From Bacteroidota bacterium (lineage in GTDB: Bacteria > Bacteroidota > Bacteroidia > Bacteroidales > VadinHA17), in contig JADKBL010000002.1 of the NCBI GenBank assembly GCA_016718875.1, positions 263,316-327,315 on the forward strand: a DNA stretch of 64,000 nucleotides, read 5' to 3'. Position 1 is the first letter of the stretch; each line of letters begins with the position of its first letter. Made by a program: the position numbers and the translations under genes. Below the pieces are notes generated by a model, which saw nothing but the letters and a program-made list of their open reading frames with translations, was not told the origin of the DNA and searched no databases. This document shows, in pieces, positions 1 through 9,357 of this stretch.

Positions 1-227
1 TTCGCGGAGTGAGAGGAGAGGAGGCGGTAAACCAGGTTCGCGACCTGATTGATAATGCACTTATTGTAAGACACAGACATCTGCGAATACTTCATGGGAA
101 AGGAAATGGTATTCTAAGGCAGCTTGTCCGTGAATACCTTGCCACATGCGGAGTTGTAAAGAGTTTCCGCGATGAGCATGTCGAATTCGGAGGATCAGGA
201 ATTACTGTTGTTGAGATGGATTTTTAG
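1..227 (+). CDS. mutS2: Endonuclease MutS2, C-terminal Smr domain (5' partial)
   Basis: The reading frame is open from the left edge and ends in TAG, so the gene is cut by the window. The visible 74 residues form an Smr domain: an RGxRGEEA start, the HGKGNGILR nuclease/DNA-binding motif, and a GGSGITVVE ending typical of the last residues of MutS2. MutS2 is a MutS paralogue lacking mismatch-repair function; its Smr domain nicks branched DNA, and the protein also acts in ribosome rescue in some bacteria. The Smr domain could in principle belong to another Smr protein, but the ending fits MutS2 best. Its 3' end overlaps the end of the convergent BNR gene by about 26 bases. Confidence 0.85.
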   Translation, partial: RGVRGEEAVNQVRDLIDNALIVRHRHLRILHGKGNGILRQLVREYLATCGVVKSFRDEHVEFGGSGITVVEMDF

Positions 228-1411
228 AAATCATCCTGTTGCTCAGTTTCCTGAAATTCTTAATCCTGTGGAATGTCAGGAAATTAGCATCATGAAAGTT
301 GGCAGCACCGGATAATCCGTCATCAAATGCTGTTCTGGAAACATAAATGATGTCATTGCCCTCAAATTGCCAGTCGATATACTGAAAACCATGTTTTTTT
401 TTCATCAGGATTGTAAAGCAGCAGCTTATTTACTTTCCAGTTGAAAAGATCTTTTGAACTTTTTAGAACAAGCATATTTCGAACGGAGCTTGGATCCCTG
501 TCTGTAAGCTTTTCAGGAATCATATTGGAAATTGTCCAGTAAAGTCCTGATTTTTCATCATATCTGATGGAAAATTTTCTTGCACCTCCCACAAAGTCAA
601 AAAATCCATTTGAGGAGTCAAAGGAGGCTGTCTTCCCATCATCGCTGATTTTTACAATTGCAGCCATGTCGTGACCTTTTTCTGCTGTTGCAACTCGCAG
701 GATATCAACTATTTTTCCATCAGGATCTACAACTGCATTACCCTCAAGCCACCCTCTGAAGTTTCCCTTCAGGTATGACTGATCATATTGAAGAAAATTT
801 GAATTTTGCCAGTTGTCTGCATTCAGCAAATCTGCTTCAACAGGAGCTGAAATTATCATTGCACTGTACCTTTTGCCCCATTCCTCAGTGTCTGATTTTG
901 CATATTCAACAGCTCTCCATATTCTCCCCTTATGAATTATCATTGGCATCGGTGCTGTATGATATTCACCTTCACGTAATAATCCGGTTTTGCTGTCATC
1001 TGGTTCACTCCATGTTTCACCATTGTCATAAGATCTTCGTATAATAAGGTTTCCATGATGTTTCCAGGTTCCCATAATGTACAGGTTGTTATCATGCACA
1101 AAAAGGTTGGACCAGAATTGCCCGTTGATCTGAGAAATTTTCTTCCATGTTTTTCCCTTATCTTCTGACCGGAATACAGATGTCAGTGCCCTTTGAAACT
1201 CCGTGCTTCCCGGACCAAAATGATCATGGGAAGCTACATATGATCCGTCCTGCATAATCGCTATGCTAGGGATCCAATGTATATTTTTGAAGAAGGATCA
1301 CTATAGTCAATGACTGTGCCGGAACCTTTTCATATTGTGCTGTTGAATCAACCAATAAGTTGATTATCAGTAGAAAAATACACAAAATTTAGCAGATATA
1401 ATTTTTTTCAT
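202..1411 (-). pseudogene. BNR-repeat / sialidase-like exported protein, several frameshifts
   Basis: The gene can be followed from ATG at 1411 (MKKIISAKF signal peptide start) to the stop at 202, but only by changing frame several times. The main intact part (about 1255 to 405) carries BNR/Asp-box motifs such as SEDKGKTW and SYDNGETW, which mark six-bladed sialidase-type propellers. The frame shifts near 1330, near 1265 (between YIGS and IAIMQDG) and at an A9 run near 391-402, after which the protein continues with WQFEGNDIIYVSRTAFDDG to its natural end. The family includes exo-alpha-sialidases and related exported glycosidase-like proteins; the substrate is unknown. It lies 4 bases after the cupin gene, so the two probably form a transcript. 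Several lesions in one gene suggest a pseudogene or poor consensus sequence. Confidence 0.65.
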
Positions 1412-1415
1412 AGTC

Positions 1416-1682
1416 CTAACCAAACTTATATTGTTTTTTTATAGGTTTTATAACATTCCAGGTGCATTTCAGTCCCTCGCTGAATATTACAAGGTCTCCT
1501 TTGCCAAACTTTACCGTTTTGCCGTTAACAGGAGTAACTTCTACTTCGCCTTCAAGAAGATAACAAGTCTCTTTTTCATCATATTCCCATGCGAAGACAG
1601 AAGTTTCTTTTTTCCATATCGGCCATGAGTCCACTCCAAGCTTTTCAAGCTTTTCTTCAGTTGGTTTTTCAACATGTATCAT
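1416..1682 (-). CDS. Small cupin-domain protein (DUF861/EutQ-like)
   Basis: An 88-residue single-domain cupin. The sequence has the typical run: a WPIW segment near the start, a YLLEGEVEV strand-turn, then FGKGDLVIFSEGLKCTW. This fits the cupin_3 (DUF861) family, which folds as a small beta barrel and often binds a metal or small acid. No enzymatic role can be assigned. The start at MIHVEKPTEEK is chosen because family members begin at this point; an upstream ATG at 1694 is possible. It is divergent from the asparaginase gene with about 60 bases between, and sits just upstream of the damaged BNR gene. Confidence 0.75.
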   Translation of the reverse strand: MIHVEKPTEEKLEKLGVDSWPIWKKETSVFAWEYDEKETCYLLEGEVEVTPVNGKTVKFGKGDLVIFSEGLKCTWNVIKPIKKQYKFG

Positions 1683-1743
1683 TTCAAAAATCATTAATAT
1701 TGTGTAGCAACTTTTCAAATAGTAACTTCAAAAATAAAATCAG

Positions 1744-2748
1744 ATGAAATTACGAATTTCAATTTTAATCGGATTAATCGCTTCCTCTCTTTTAATTGAA
1801 TCATGTATAAATAAAACTCAATTATCTGTAAAACAGTCTGTTGATAATAAATCCAGGCAGGAATGGGCAATTGTGATTCACGGAGGGGCAGGGGCAATGT
1901 CCACTGAAAATCTTACTCCTGAACTCAAAAATGAGTATATGACTGCGCTTACTGCAGCACTCGAAACGGGGAAGAAGACACTTATTGAAGGTGGATCCGC
2001 TCTGGATGCGGTAGAGAAGACTATTCGTGTAATGGAGGATAATCCTCTTTTCAATGCGGGTAAGGGTGCTGTTTTTACACATGATGGCCGTAATGAACTG
2101 GATGCTTCAATAATGGATGGTTCGAATCTGGCAGCTGGTTCAGTTGCCGGAGTCACAGATATCAGAAATCCAATTACAGCAGCCAGAACAGTAATGACGA
2201 GTTCACCTCATGTGATGCTTACGGGTGCAGGTGCCTCACAATTTGCAAAAGAACAGGGACTTGAAATAGTTTCTCCATCATATTTTTATACCGACAGGAG
2301 ATTTAATGAATTGCAGGAAGTGATTAAGAGGGACAAAAACGGTACAGTAGGGTGCTGTGCCCTTGATAAAAACGGAAATCTGGCAGCAGGAACATCAACA
2401 GGGGGAATGACAAACAAGAAATACAACAGGATAGGTGATGCTCCTATAATCGGTGCAGGTACATATGCAAACAACAATACCTGTGCTGTTTCTGCAACTG
2501 GTCATGGTGAATTTTTTATCCGATGGACTGTTGCTCATGATATCTCAGCACTGATGGAATACAAGGGACTTTCTCTTAAGGAGGCCTCAGAACTTGTTGT
2601 TAATGATAAGCTTGTAAAGGCAGGCGGAAGCGGAGGGGTAATATGTGTTGATAAATCCGGCAATATATCAATGCCATTTAATTCAAAAGGTATGTTTCGC
2701 GGCTTTGCGACAGCGAACAGAAAAGAAGAAGTATTTGTTTATAGGTAG
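1744..2748 (+). CDS. Isoaspartyl peptidase / L-asparaginase lipoprotein (Ntn hydrolase)
   Basis: 334 residues. A signal peptide ends at Cys21 (LLIESC), suggesting an acylated periplasmic protein. The mature part is a plant-type asparaginase: IVIHGGAGAM near residue 43, GGSALDAVE, then FNAGKGAVFT, and the autocleavage site NGTVGCCALD, where Thr201 should become the N-terminal nucleophile after self-processing. The GTSTGGMTNK segment and GAGTYANN match the substrate loop. The enzyme splits beta-aspartyl dipeptides and asparagine. The family is often called IaaA in enterobacteria, where it is also periplasmic or cytoplasmic. The full motif set and length are intact; the exact substrate is inferred from the family. 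Confidence 0.9.
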   Translation: MKLRISILIGLIASSLLIESCINKTQLSVKQSVDNKSRQEWAIVIHGGAGAMSTENLTPELKNEYMTALTAALETGKKTLIEGGSALDAVEKTIRVMEDNPLFNAGKGAVFTHDGRNELDASIMDGSNLAAGSVAGVTDIRNPITAARTVMTSSPHVMLTGAGASQFAKEQGLEIVSPSYFYTDRRFNELQEVIKRDKNGTVGCCALDKNGNLAAGTSTGGMTNKKYNRIGDAPIIGAGTYANNNTCAVSATGHGEFFIRWTVAHDISALMEYKGLSLKEASELVVNDKLVKAGGSGGVICVDKSGNISMPFNSKGMFRGFATANRKEEVFVYR

Positions 2749-2880
2749 GAAGCCGAGTTGAGATAGGGAGACTGGGTGTTGGGGTGATGGGTTGATCAGG
2801 AAATACTTAATAAAAAAGAGGCGGAAATTGTTCCGTCTCTCTTTGTATTCTGAGGCCTGTCGCCTTACGCCTTACGCCTT
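2749..2880. repeat. Intergenic low-complexity stretch with CGCCTTA heptamers
   Basis: Between two convergent genes. It contains GAGATAGGGAGACTGGG near 2760-2776 and, at 2854-2879, GCCTGTCGCC followed by two and a half copies of CGCCTTA. Similar but not identical stuttering stretches recur between other genes in this window. No gene or clear terminator hairpin is visible here. Confidence 0.6.
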
Positions 2881-3972
2881 CTATTGATATAACCTTACTG
2901 TCCCGTATGATGCATCAATTTTTACTTTAGCCTTGGGAGAATCTTCTTTACCAATGACTCCCGATATCTCAGTAGAGTTATTCTCTACAATACGTCTATT
3001 GAATTTGAAGTTGTCCTCGTTGTATTTCAATCCACCGTACCTGACATGACCATCCAGTTCATAACTGGCATTATCCGCAATTCCAAGCTTTACGCCCATG
3101 TATCTTACTGCCACATCAACCGATTCGAAATCAGCTGGTATGCTCTCGATGGAGAATGATCCGTAACTTCCTTCATATCTGAGTTTTGTGGCGAGGGTTC
3201 CTACATTTACATCAGAATATCCGTTATCAAGATCAAGGTTTCTGATTCTTTGAATTTTGATATTATCATACTTGCTTTCACCCACAACCGAACTTGTTTC
3301 TCCAAGAGCCAGCTTTGAATATCTGCTGTCGAGCAGGATAGCGGTGCTTTTGTTTATTTCCATATTGCCTGTGTACCTTATATTAAGTGCAAGCCATCCG
3401 GTTTCTTCAATAGATCCCTTTCCATATGCCAGGTTAAGGCTGTTCCATGGTTTCTCATTTCCTCTGGTTAACTTACCTGCGGTGATATTACCATATTTTA
3501 TATCAAGGTTAACAAGACCTGCCAGTTCATTGATTTTAGTGTTCCCGTACCTGTTTGCGAGCTTAAGTGCAGTTTTTGAAGGCATTTTAACATTATAGTC
3601 TATGCTGAATTTCTTCGATTCGCCACCCCATCCGGTGAAACTGAATTTATCGTCAATAACAGTTCTTGCAAGAATCAGATTACCATCTTCCGTGAATTGT
3701 ACATCGATGAAGCTGATAAGTTTTTCAGCCTTCTCTTTACTGGGTAATTCAACTGTTACTTTAACATCGATCACTATCTGGTTATTATCCCAGCTTGCGA
3801 TTACCACATCACCATACCTGTTGTTTATCTCAAGGGTTGTATTCGGCCCCGGAGTGTACTCCTTGTGGAACTCTTTAACTGCCTCTTCCGCCATGGTGAT
3901 GAGGGGGAAGAAGAGAAGAGTCGCTATAAGGAGCGATCCTGTTTTATAATGTAATTTTTTCATTTTCCTCAA
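2881..3972 (-). CDS. Exported DUF4097-like beta-strand repeat protein
   Basis: 363 residues with a signal peptide (hydrophobic core LLIATLLFFPLITMA, likely cut before EEAVKEF). The rest is a repetitive beta-rich protein in which a motif like NRYGDV, NRYGNT, IKYGNI, AYGKGS, DSRYSK and SYGTVR recurs every 20 or so residues. This is the pattern of DUF4097 'putative adhesin' proteins, predicted right-handed beta-solenoids. It is the last gene of a three-gene set with an ECF sigma factor and a membrane protein, and its start overlaps the end of the membrane protein gene by 20-29 bases, so translation is probably coupled. ATG at 3963 is an alternative start. Function is unknown; an envelope-stress role is only inferred from the sigma factor. 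Confidence 0.75.
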   Translation of the reverse strand: MRKMKKLHYKTGSLLIATLLFFPLITMAEEAVKEFHKEYTPGPNTTLEINNRYGDVVIASWDNNQIVIDVKVTVELPSKEKAEKLISFIDVQFTEDGNLILARTVIDDKFSFTGWGGESKKFSIDYNVKMPSKTALKLANRYGNTKINELAGLVNLDIKYGNITAGKLTRGNEKPWNSLNLAYGKGSIEETGWLALNIRYTGNMEINKSTAILLDSRYSKLALGETSSVVGESKYDNIKIQRIRNLDLDNGYSDVNVGTLATKLRYEGSYGSFSIESIPADFESVDVAVRYMGVKLGIADNASYELDGHVRYGGLKYNEDNFKFNRRIVENNSTEISGVIGKEDSPKAKVKIDASYGTVRLYQ

Positions 3973-4507
3973 TATTAGTGTTGTCTTTCCTGATTGCTTT
4001 TAATTGTTCTACTATGATTGTCATGACTTCAAGTTTCGTCTGGTAGTGCTCTATCATTGCACTGATAATGCGCTCGTCATTCGGATTGGCTTTCAGTTCT
4101 TTCTGAAGGGAAACGTATACTGAATCCATGCTTTTAAGCTCACTGATAAGCATCTCCTTCTGTTCGGGGCTATTCTGAATATCGGTATTTACTATTTCAT
4201 CCTGCATAAGGTTAACCTGGTGGATGTAATAATTCTCTACCTCCTTGTATTGGGGTGATACCTGTCCCAGTGACATTCTTCTGCTGTCCGGTCTTATAAA
4301 ATGATCCCAGGTCCATAATGATGAGAGTGTTACAAGCAGGGTAACAACTGCTGCTCTCAGCAGATATGGAACAATACTTCGCTTAACTGATCTGGCCTGT
4401 CTTCTGAGTTCAAGCTTTACGCTGAATCTTTCGAAGTGACCCTCTTCCGGTTCCTGGTCATCCCAGAAGTTCCTGCTGTTGTTGACTACTTCCTCTATAG
4501 TTTTCAT
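3944..4507 (-). CDS. Membrane-anchored possible anti-sigma factor
   Basis: 187 residues with a short charged N-terminal part (FWDDQEPEEGHFERF), one transmembrane helix near residues 46-66 (YLLRAAVVTLLVTLSSLW) and a long helical periplasmic region rich in Gln, Glu and Lys. It has no zinc-binding HxxxCxxC motif, so it is not a classical ZAS anti-sigma factor. It lies 13 bases after the ECF sigma gene and overlaps the exported DUF4097 gene, which is where Bacteroidetes commonly place a transmembrane regulator of the sigma factor. The anti-sigma role is an inference from context and topology only. Confidence 0.6.
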   Translation of the reverse strand: MKTIEEVVNNSRNFWDDQEPEEGHFERFSVKLELRRQARSVKRSIVPYLLRAAVVTLLVTLSSLWTWDHFIRPDSRRMSLGQVSPQYKEVENYYIHQVNLMQDEIVNTDIQNSPEQKEMLISELKSMDSVYVSLQKELKANPNDERIISAMIEHYQTKLEVMTIIVEQLKAIRKDNTNIEENEKITL

Positions 4508-4520
4508 ACCTGCATATTTT

Positions 4521-5123
4521 TCATTTCCTCTTTAATTCACTGATGAGTTTAAGTTTCGCTCTTGAAAGCTGAGACCTTGATGTGCTGCTGTTAATAGACA
4601 GTATTTCAGCAATTTCATCATGATCATAACCTTCAAGAAGGTAGAGGGAGAGGATGATCCTGTAGCCGTCAGGGAGCCTTTCGATAGCCTCCTTTACTTC
4701 TTCTACCTTCACATCTATCTCCTCGTTCCGGGTTGCTTCATCTCCCGAATCGTCTCTTATCCCAACATGTGAATCTATATCTTCAAAGATCGCTTTGCGT
4801 CTGCTCAGTGAATCCAGTGACCTGTTGACCACAATCTTCTTGAGCCATGCTCCGAAACTTACTGTTCCGGAGTAAGTTTCAATCTTTTCAAAGGCCGAAA
4901 GGAACGACTCCTGCATTATATCTTCAGCTTCCATTGAGTCGCTCACTATCCTCAGACTTGTATTATACATTGCCTTGTAGTATAATTTATAAATCTGAAA
5001 CTGTGCTTTCTGATCACCAGTTTTACACCCGTCTATCAGGTCCTGGTGGATGTTCTTGAATGCGGCTTCTACATTTGCCATCTTTACATAAAGACTTGGT
5101 TTTATCTGTGTTGCTGCACCCAC
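4521..5123 (-). CDS. ECF (sigma-70 family) RNA polymerase sigma factor
   Basis: About 200 residues with both ECF domains. Region 2 holds the DxMEAEDIMQESFLSAFEKI segment and the FGAWLKKIVVNRSLD stretch that contacts the -10 element; region 4 has the helix-turn-helix in RLPDGYRIILSLYLLEGYDHDEIAEIL followed by SRSQLSRAKLKL. The spacer is acidic. An internal ATG at 5081 (MANVEAAF) would give the usual ECF length and may be the true start. It heads an apparent operon with a membrane protein and an exported DUF4097 protein, all reading leftward. The target promoters and inducing signal cannot be seen. Confidence 0.92.
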   Translation of the reverse strand: MGAATQIKPSLYVKMANVEAAFKNIHQDLIDGCKTGDQKAQFQIYKLYYKAMYNTSLRIVSDSMEAEDIMQESFLSAFEKIETYSGTVSFGAWLKKIVVNRSLDSLSRRKAIFEDIDSHVGIRDDSGDEATRNEEIDVKVEEVKEAIERLPDGYRIILSLYLLEGYDHDEIAEILSINSSTSRSQLSRAKLKLISELKRK

Positions 5124-5211
5124 TTTCTATCAATTTTTCAATCAATAGACGTGGTAAATTTTGCAATGCTGCACCTGATGCAAAAAAAAATTAATAAAAA
5201 TCAGAAAATAA

Positions 5212-6036
5212 TCAGAAAAAAAGCATAATCATTCCCTGTGTGACTTTTCCGCTGGCATAATCGAGTTGTGACCCGAAGAGGCTGTGAGGTATTGAATACA
5301 CAAGAAGGAGTACAAAGGCAGCCAGAATGGTGTAAACCGGTTTATCTGTTTTCCTGTTCATGTAGACTGCCAGGATCCAGAATAGAAATGCAATAAGTGT
5401 TTTATTATCTGTGAGGTCCCATCCGAACGGGACTCCTGTCCAAAGGTCGCCAAAGGCATAGAGCTGAACAACAGGTCCAAGGATCATACCTCCGGCAGTA
5501 AGAAGCAGAAGTGTCCAGAAAGCATACTTCTTATACTGGGGTACTTTAGCCAAAGCCATAAGCCCTGCGAGAGTCGAAAAAAGCATAGCCACAAACATTA
5601 TAATCACATGCGGTACAAGTATAAATGAAGGAACACCACCTTTATACCTGATTACAATATTTTGATCTTTGAATAAGGTCTGCGTGCCTTTTGAATCCGT
5701 TAGTTCAATGTAGTACTGGAGCTTTCCGGCAGCAGGTTGCTGAGGGATAGCAGCAAAAAAACCTTCCTTTTCATAAGCAAATTCAGAAATCTGATATTCC
5801 TCCTTACTGTTTAATATTTTAAAATATAGTTTCGCCTGAATTGAAGGATCCTTAATTTTAAGCCTGACTGCAGATCTCTCATCAAGCGCAATGCTTCTGA
5901 CTAGCTTTAGTTTATATAGGGTATCATTCAGAGTAACTTTAACCTGTTTGGGATAAGTAGGTCCGGTCTTTCTCTGATAATAAGCAGCTGATAGGGTTAT
6001 AATTACTGTAAGTGTCCAGAGTATTGTCTTTTTCAT
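5212..6036 (-). CDS. Membrane protein of unknown function
   Basis: 274 residues. The N-terminal helix (ILWTLTVIITLSAAYY) is followed by a soluble beta-rich domain of about 110 residues that is probably periplasmic. The C-terminal half has four to five hydrophobic helices: FILVPHVIIMFVAMLFSTLAGL, WTLLLLTAGGMILGPVV, LIAFLFWILAVYM and TILAAFVLLLVYSIPH. I do not recognise a named family. It sits between the ECF sigma gene and the M28 peptidase gene on the same strand, with about 60 bases of heptamer-like intergenic sequence on the peptidase side. Confidence 0.65.
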   Translation of the reverse strand: MKKTILWTLTVIITLSAAYYQRKTGPTYPKQVKVTLNDTLYKLKLVRSIALDERSAVRLKIKDPSIQAKLYFKILNSKEEYQISEFAYEKEGFFAAIPQQPAAGKLQYYIELTDSKGTQTLFKDQNIVIRYKGGVPSFILVPHVIIMFVAMLFSTLAGLMALAKVPQYKKYAFWTLLLLTAGGMILGPVVQLYAFGDLWTGVPFGWDLTDNKTLIAFLFWILAVYMNRKTDKPVYTILAAFVLLLVYSIPHSLFGSQLDYASGKVTQGMIMLFF

Positions 6037-6063
6037 CTTTTATATACATTTAATAATTAGACT

Positions 6064-6097
6064 CTTCCTGTTGCCTGTCGCCCAAAGCCTGACGCCT
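6064..6097. repeat. GCCTGTCGCC / GCCTGACGCC stutter
   Basis: A short stretch right after the stop codon of the M28 peptidase gene with GCCTGTCGCC, then CAAAG, then GCCTGACGCC. It resembles the stretches at 2854-2879 and 55351-55377. Confidence 0.5.
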
Positions 6098-7894
6098 ATA
6101 ATTGTATCAGCAGAACTTCTACCTTTCCATCACGTAGTACCTCAACACTGATAGTTTCACCATGCTTCAGCTGACCCATTCTGAACATATAATCCTGTAT
6201 ATTATTTACCGGTTTACCATTAATTGATGTTATTATATCTCCCTTTTTCATACCGCCAAGAGCGGCTGGTTTTCCGGGCGTCACAAAATCAGCCCTGAGT
6301 CCGTTCTTTATATTTCCTGCAAAATCGGGCATAATACCAAGTGTAACTCCTTTTCTTCTGGCAGGCCTTGCCTGTTCCGCAACAGGACCAGCCTCCATAA
6401 ATTTAAGTCTTTCGGAGGAAGTGGAAAGATCATGTCCCATACTGTAGACAAGAGATGAGATAGTAACCATACCATCGTAGTTTATACTGTCTGCAACATC
6501 ATTTGGCGTGTGATAATCGAGATGTGCTCCCGTGGTATAGAATAGAACCGGGATATTTTTTCCATAGAATGCAGAATGATCTGACGGGCCATAACCTTCA
6601 TCGGAAAGGGCAAGTTTTATAACGGACGTGTCACTTATTGACAGAACCTTTTGCCTGAAACCTTCAGCAGTTCCTACTCCGCTCACCTGAAGAACTTTTG
6701 TTTCACGAAGCCTTCCGACCATGTCGAGATTGATCATTGCATTTACTTTCTTCAGGTCGAGACCAGGATTTTCAGTGAAATATTTTGATCCGAGCAGTCC
6801 CATTTCTTCTCCGGAGAAGCCAATGCAGACTATACTTCTTTTATGACTATCTTTTGTCTTTGCAAATTTCTCAGCCAGTTCAAGCATCATTGCAACACCT
6901 GATGCATTGTCATCTGCTCCATGATGAACTCCTGTTGTATCGACAGCCCTGCTTGATGATCCGGGTCCTCCCAATCCTAAATGGTCAAAGTGGGCACCAA
7001 ATACAATATATTCATTTTTAAGCTTTTCATCAGTTCCAGGCATAATCATGGCCACATTTCTGGTTGCTGATTCTTCTCTTGCAATCTCAGCAATTCCATT
7101 CAAAATTATATCTGTGGAAAAGCCCAATGGCTTTCGGCTGTTATTAAGCTTTTTTTCCAGAGCAGCTGTTGTAGCCCTTGCAATTGTAAGGATCTGATCT
7201 GCAACCTCCCGTTTGATTCTGAAAACAGGAATACCTACAGAAAAATCATTTTTATTGAGAGGTTCAAATGTATCCTGATCATCTGTTACAGGTCCGGAAA
7301 CAAAAAGCACTCCTGACGCACCCATGTCTTTGGCAATAAGAGCTTTATCCCTGTCGCTGCTTTAAGGTATAAAAGGCTTCTGGTATTATTTACCTCAGGA
7401 TCGGCACGTAATATCATAACCCACTTGCCTTTAACATCGAGGTTCTGATAATCGTTCCACTTTATGCTGTCTGTATTGATATTGAATCCGTATCCTGCAA
7501 AAACAACTTCTGCTTCAGATTTAGCGTTGGCACTGAAGCCCATAGGAATATAATCCTTTTCGCAGGTGTAAGTCTTTCCCTGAATTGTCAGATTATTATT
7601 TTTTCCCGGAAATATCCTTTTAGTCACTGTGAACTTCTGGAACCCGTCTCCCTCAAGCGGTACAAATCCGTACGATGTTAGTTCGCTTCTGATATATGCA
7701 GCTGCAAGACTGTCTCCTTCAGAGCCGGTAAGCCTTCCCTGAAGCCTGTCAGACGAAAGGTATTCTATATGGCCTTTCAATTCAGGTTGAGTGACACCTG
7801 CCTGTTTTGTTGCTGCACAGGAGTTTAAAAGAAATATTATTAAAATAGTGCCAGAGATTGACCTGAGGCACTTAAATCTGGTTCCAATATTCAT
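6096..7894 (-). CDS. M28 family zinc aminopeptidase with PA and PDZ domains, one frameshift
   Basis: The N-terminal third (7894 to about 7360) starts with a lipoprotein signal (ILIIFLLNSC) and a protease-associated insert domain with VVFAGYGF. After a one-base shift near 7358-7361 the protein continues as DRDKALIAKDMGASGVLF and stays open to 6096. The catalytic part has the full zinc set: FGAHFDHLG, HHGADDNASG, GFSGEEMGLLGS, NLDMVGR and the final His in HLDYHTPND. A PDZ domain fills the last 90 residues (LRADFVTPGKPA to the end). It should be an outer- or periplasmic-membrane lipoprotein removing N-terminal residues from peptides. The break is at AAAGC, not a long homopolymer, but everything else is intact, so sequencing error is likely. 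Confidence 0.85.
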
Positions 7895-7922
7895 ATGTAT
7901 TTTTTTGAGAAGCGGTTTTATT

Positions 7923-7957
7923 TTTCACCCCAACCCCTTTTTAGAGCCGGGGTGAAA
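7923..7957. terminator. Hairpin between rocD and the M28 peptidase gene
   Basis: Arms TTTCACCCC (7923-7931) and GGGGTGAAA (7949-7957) pair perfectly over 9 bases with a 17-base loop. It lies downstream of rocD, which reads leftward, and upstream of the peptidase gene. No long T run follows, so a terminator role is only plausible. Confidence 0.45.
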
Positions 7958-7992
7958 TATTTAAAATAGACTATTTAAAAATCTATTAATTC

Positions 7993-9204
7993 TTATTCAA
8001 ATAACTTAAAAGCTTCTTTTATGAGCTTTATAGCTTCCATTAGCTGTGCTTCAGTGATGACGAGTGGGGGAGCAAACCTTATAATATGTCCGTGAGTTGG
8101 TTTGGCTATAACACCCTTTTCCTTCATTGCGAGACAGACATCCCATGCTTCTTTGCCATTTTTTGGTCTAATAACAACAGCATTCAGCAGGCCTTTTCCT
8201 CTTACAAGTTCAATCATATCAGATTTGATATTCCTGAATTCTGCGCGGAATATTTCACCCAGACGGTCAGCATTCTCTGCAAGTTTTTCATTCTTTACAA
8301 CTTCCAGTGCAGCAATGGCCACCTTGCATGCAAGAGGATTGCCACCAAATGTTGAACCATGTTCCCCTGGTTTAATCGTAAGCATTATTTCATCATCTGC
8401 AAATACTGCTGATACAGGTAAAACACCTCCTGAGAGAGCTTTTCCGAGAATCAGGATATCAGGACGAACAGATTCATGATCGCATGCAAGAAGTTTTCCG
8501 GTACGGGCAATTCCGGTCTGTACTTCATCAGCAATGAAGAGTACATTTTTCTCCTTACACAGGTTATATGCTTTTTTCAGGTATCCTTCATCTGGAACAA
8601 ATACGCCGGCTTCACCCTGAATTGGCTCAACGAGGAAACCTGCAACATCAGGATCCTTCAATGCATTCTCAAGTGCATGCAGATCGTTGTAGGGAATAAT
8701 AATGAACCCGGGTGTGAAAGGACCATAATCGTTTCTTGCATCCGGATCGGTTGACATTGAGATTATACTGATAGTTCTTCCATGGAAATTACCTTCACAG
8801 GCTATAATTTTTGCATTGTTTTCCTTAATGCCTTTTTTCTTATAGGCCCATTTACGGCATAGCTTAAGAGCTGTTTCATCAGCTTCTGCGCCTGAGTTCA
8901 TAGGAAGTACCTTATCGTACTTAAAGTATTTTGTTACATATTCTTCATATTCACCTAGAACCGAATTATAAAATGCCCTGGATGTAAGAGTCAGCCTTGT
9001 AGCCTGGTCGGTAAGAGCTTTAATGATTTTGGGATGGCAATGTCCCTGGTTTACTGCGGAATAGGCTGAAAGAAAATCAAAATATCTTTTTCCTTCAACA
9101 TCCCAAACAAACGGACCTTCACCTCTCTCGAGCACAACGGGCAGCGGATGATAGTTATGTGCACCGTATTTGTCTTCCCGTTTGATATAATCCTGAGTAT
9201 TCAT
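7993..9204 (-). CDS. rocD: Ornithine--oxo-acid aminotransferase
   Basis: 403 residues, the standard length for class III PLP aminotransferases. The cofactor lysine is Lys255 in LILGKALSGG, preceded by the LFIADEVQTGIARTG segment whose Asp contacts the pyridine nitrogen. GSTFGGNPLA, NSGAEADETALKL and the SAYSAVNQGHCHP start are the specific signature of ornithine aminotransferases rather than of acetylornithine aminotransferases. The enzyme converts ornithine and 2-oxoglutarate to glutamate semialdehyde and glutamate, linking arginine and proline metabolism. It is a single gene with about 150 bases of GC-patterned intergenic DNA upstream. No arginase or proline gene is nearby. Confidence 0.93.
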   Translation of the reverse strand: MNTQDYIKREDKYGAHNYHPLPVVLERGEGPFVWDVEGKRYFDFLSAYSAVNQGHCHPKIIKALTDQATRLTLTSRAFYNSVLGEYEEYVTKYFKYDKVLPMNSGAEADETALKLCRKWAYKKKGIKENNAKIIACEGNFHGRTISIISMSTDPDARNDYGPFTPGFIIIPYNDLHALENALKDPDVAGFLVEPIQGEAGVFVPDEGYLKKAYNLCKEKNVLFIADEVQTGIARTGKLLACDHESVRPDILILGKALSGGVLPVSAVFADDEIMLTIKPGEHGSTFGGNPLACKVAIAALEVVKNEKLAENADRLGEIFRAEFRNIKSDMIELVRGKGLLNAVVIRPKNGKEAWDVCLAMKEKGVIAKPTHGHIIRFAPPLVITEAQLMEAIKLIKEAFKLFE

Positions 9205-9296
9205 GTTGTTGAATATTAAATAGTTAATAAACAGATAATTGTGAATACAATCTTACGAAAGATTTTTATTATTTCAAATGATAAAATTGACGGAAT

Positions 9297-9357
9297 TGAC
9301 CCCCAAACCCCCCAAGGGGGGCTTTTCTATACAAATTGACCCTTTTAGGGGGGGTGT
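9297..9357. repeat. C-run/G-run inverted repeat
   Basis: CCCCC, AAA, CCCCCC, AA, GGGGGG and CTTTT at 9299-9325, then GACCCTTTTAGGGGGGG at 9338-9354. The inner six-C and six-G arms are separated by only two bases. It sits directly downstream of the rhamnosidase gene (reading leftward) and upstream of rocD. Similar C-run/G-run elements are common between genes in Bacteroidetes and could form a transcript-ending hairpin. Confidence 0.55.

Noticed and set aside
1..227. A free-standing small Smr protein starting at GTG 9
   Set aside because: The frame is open upstream of this GTG and the residues before it (RGV) fit the MutS2 Smr domain, so this is the end of a longer gene.
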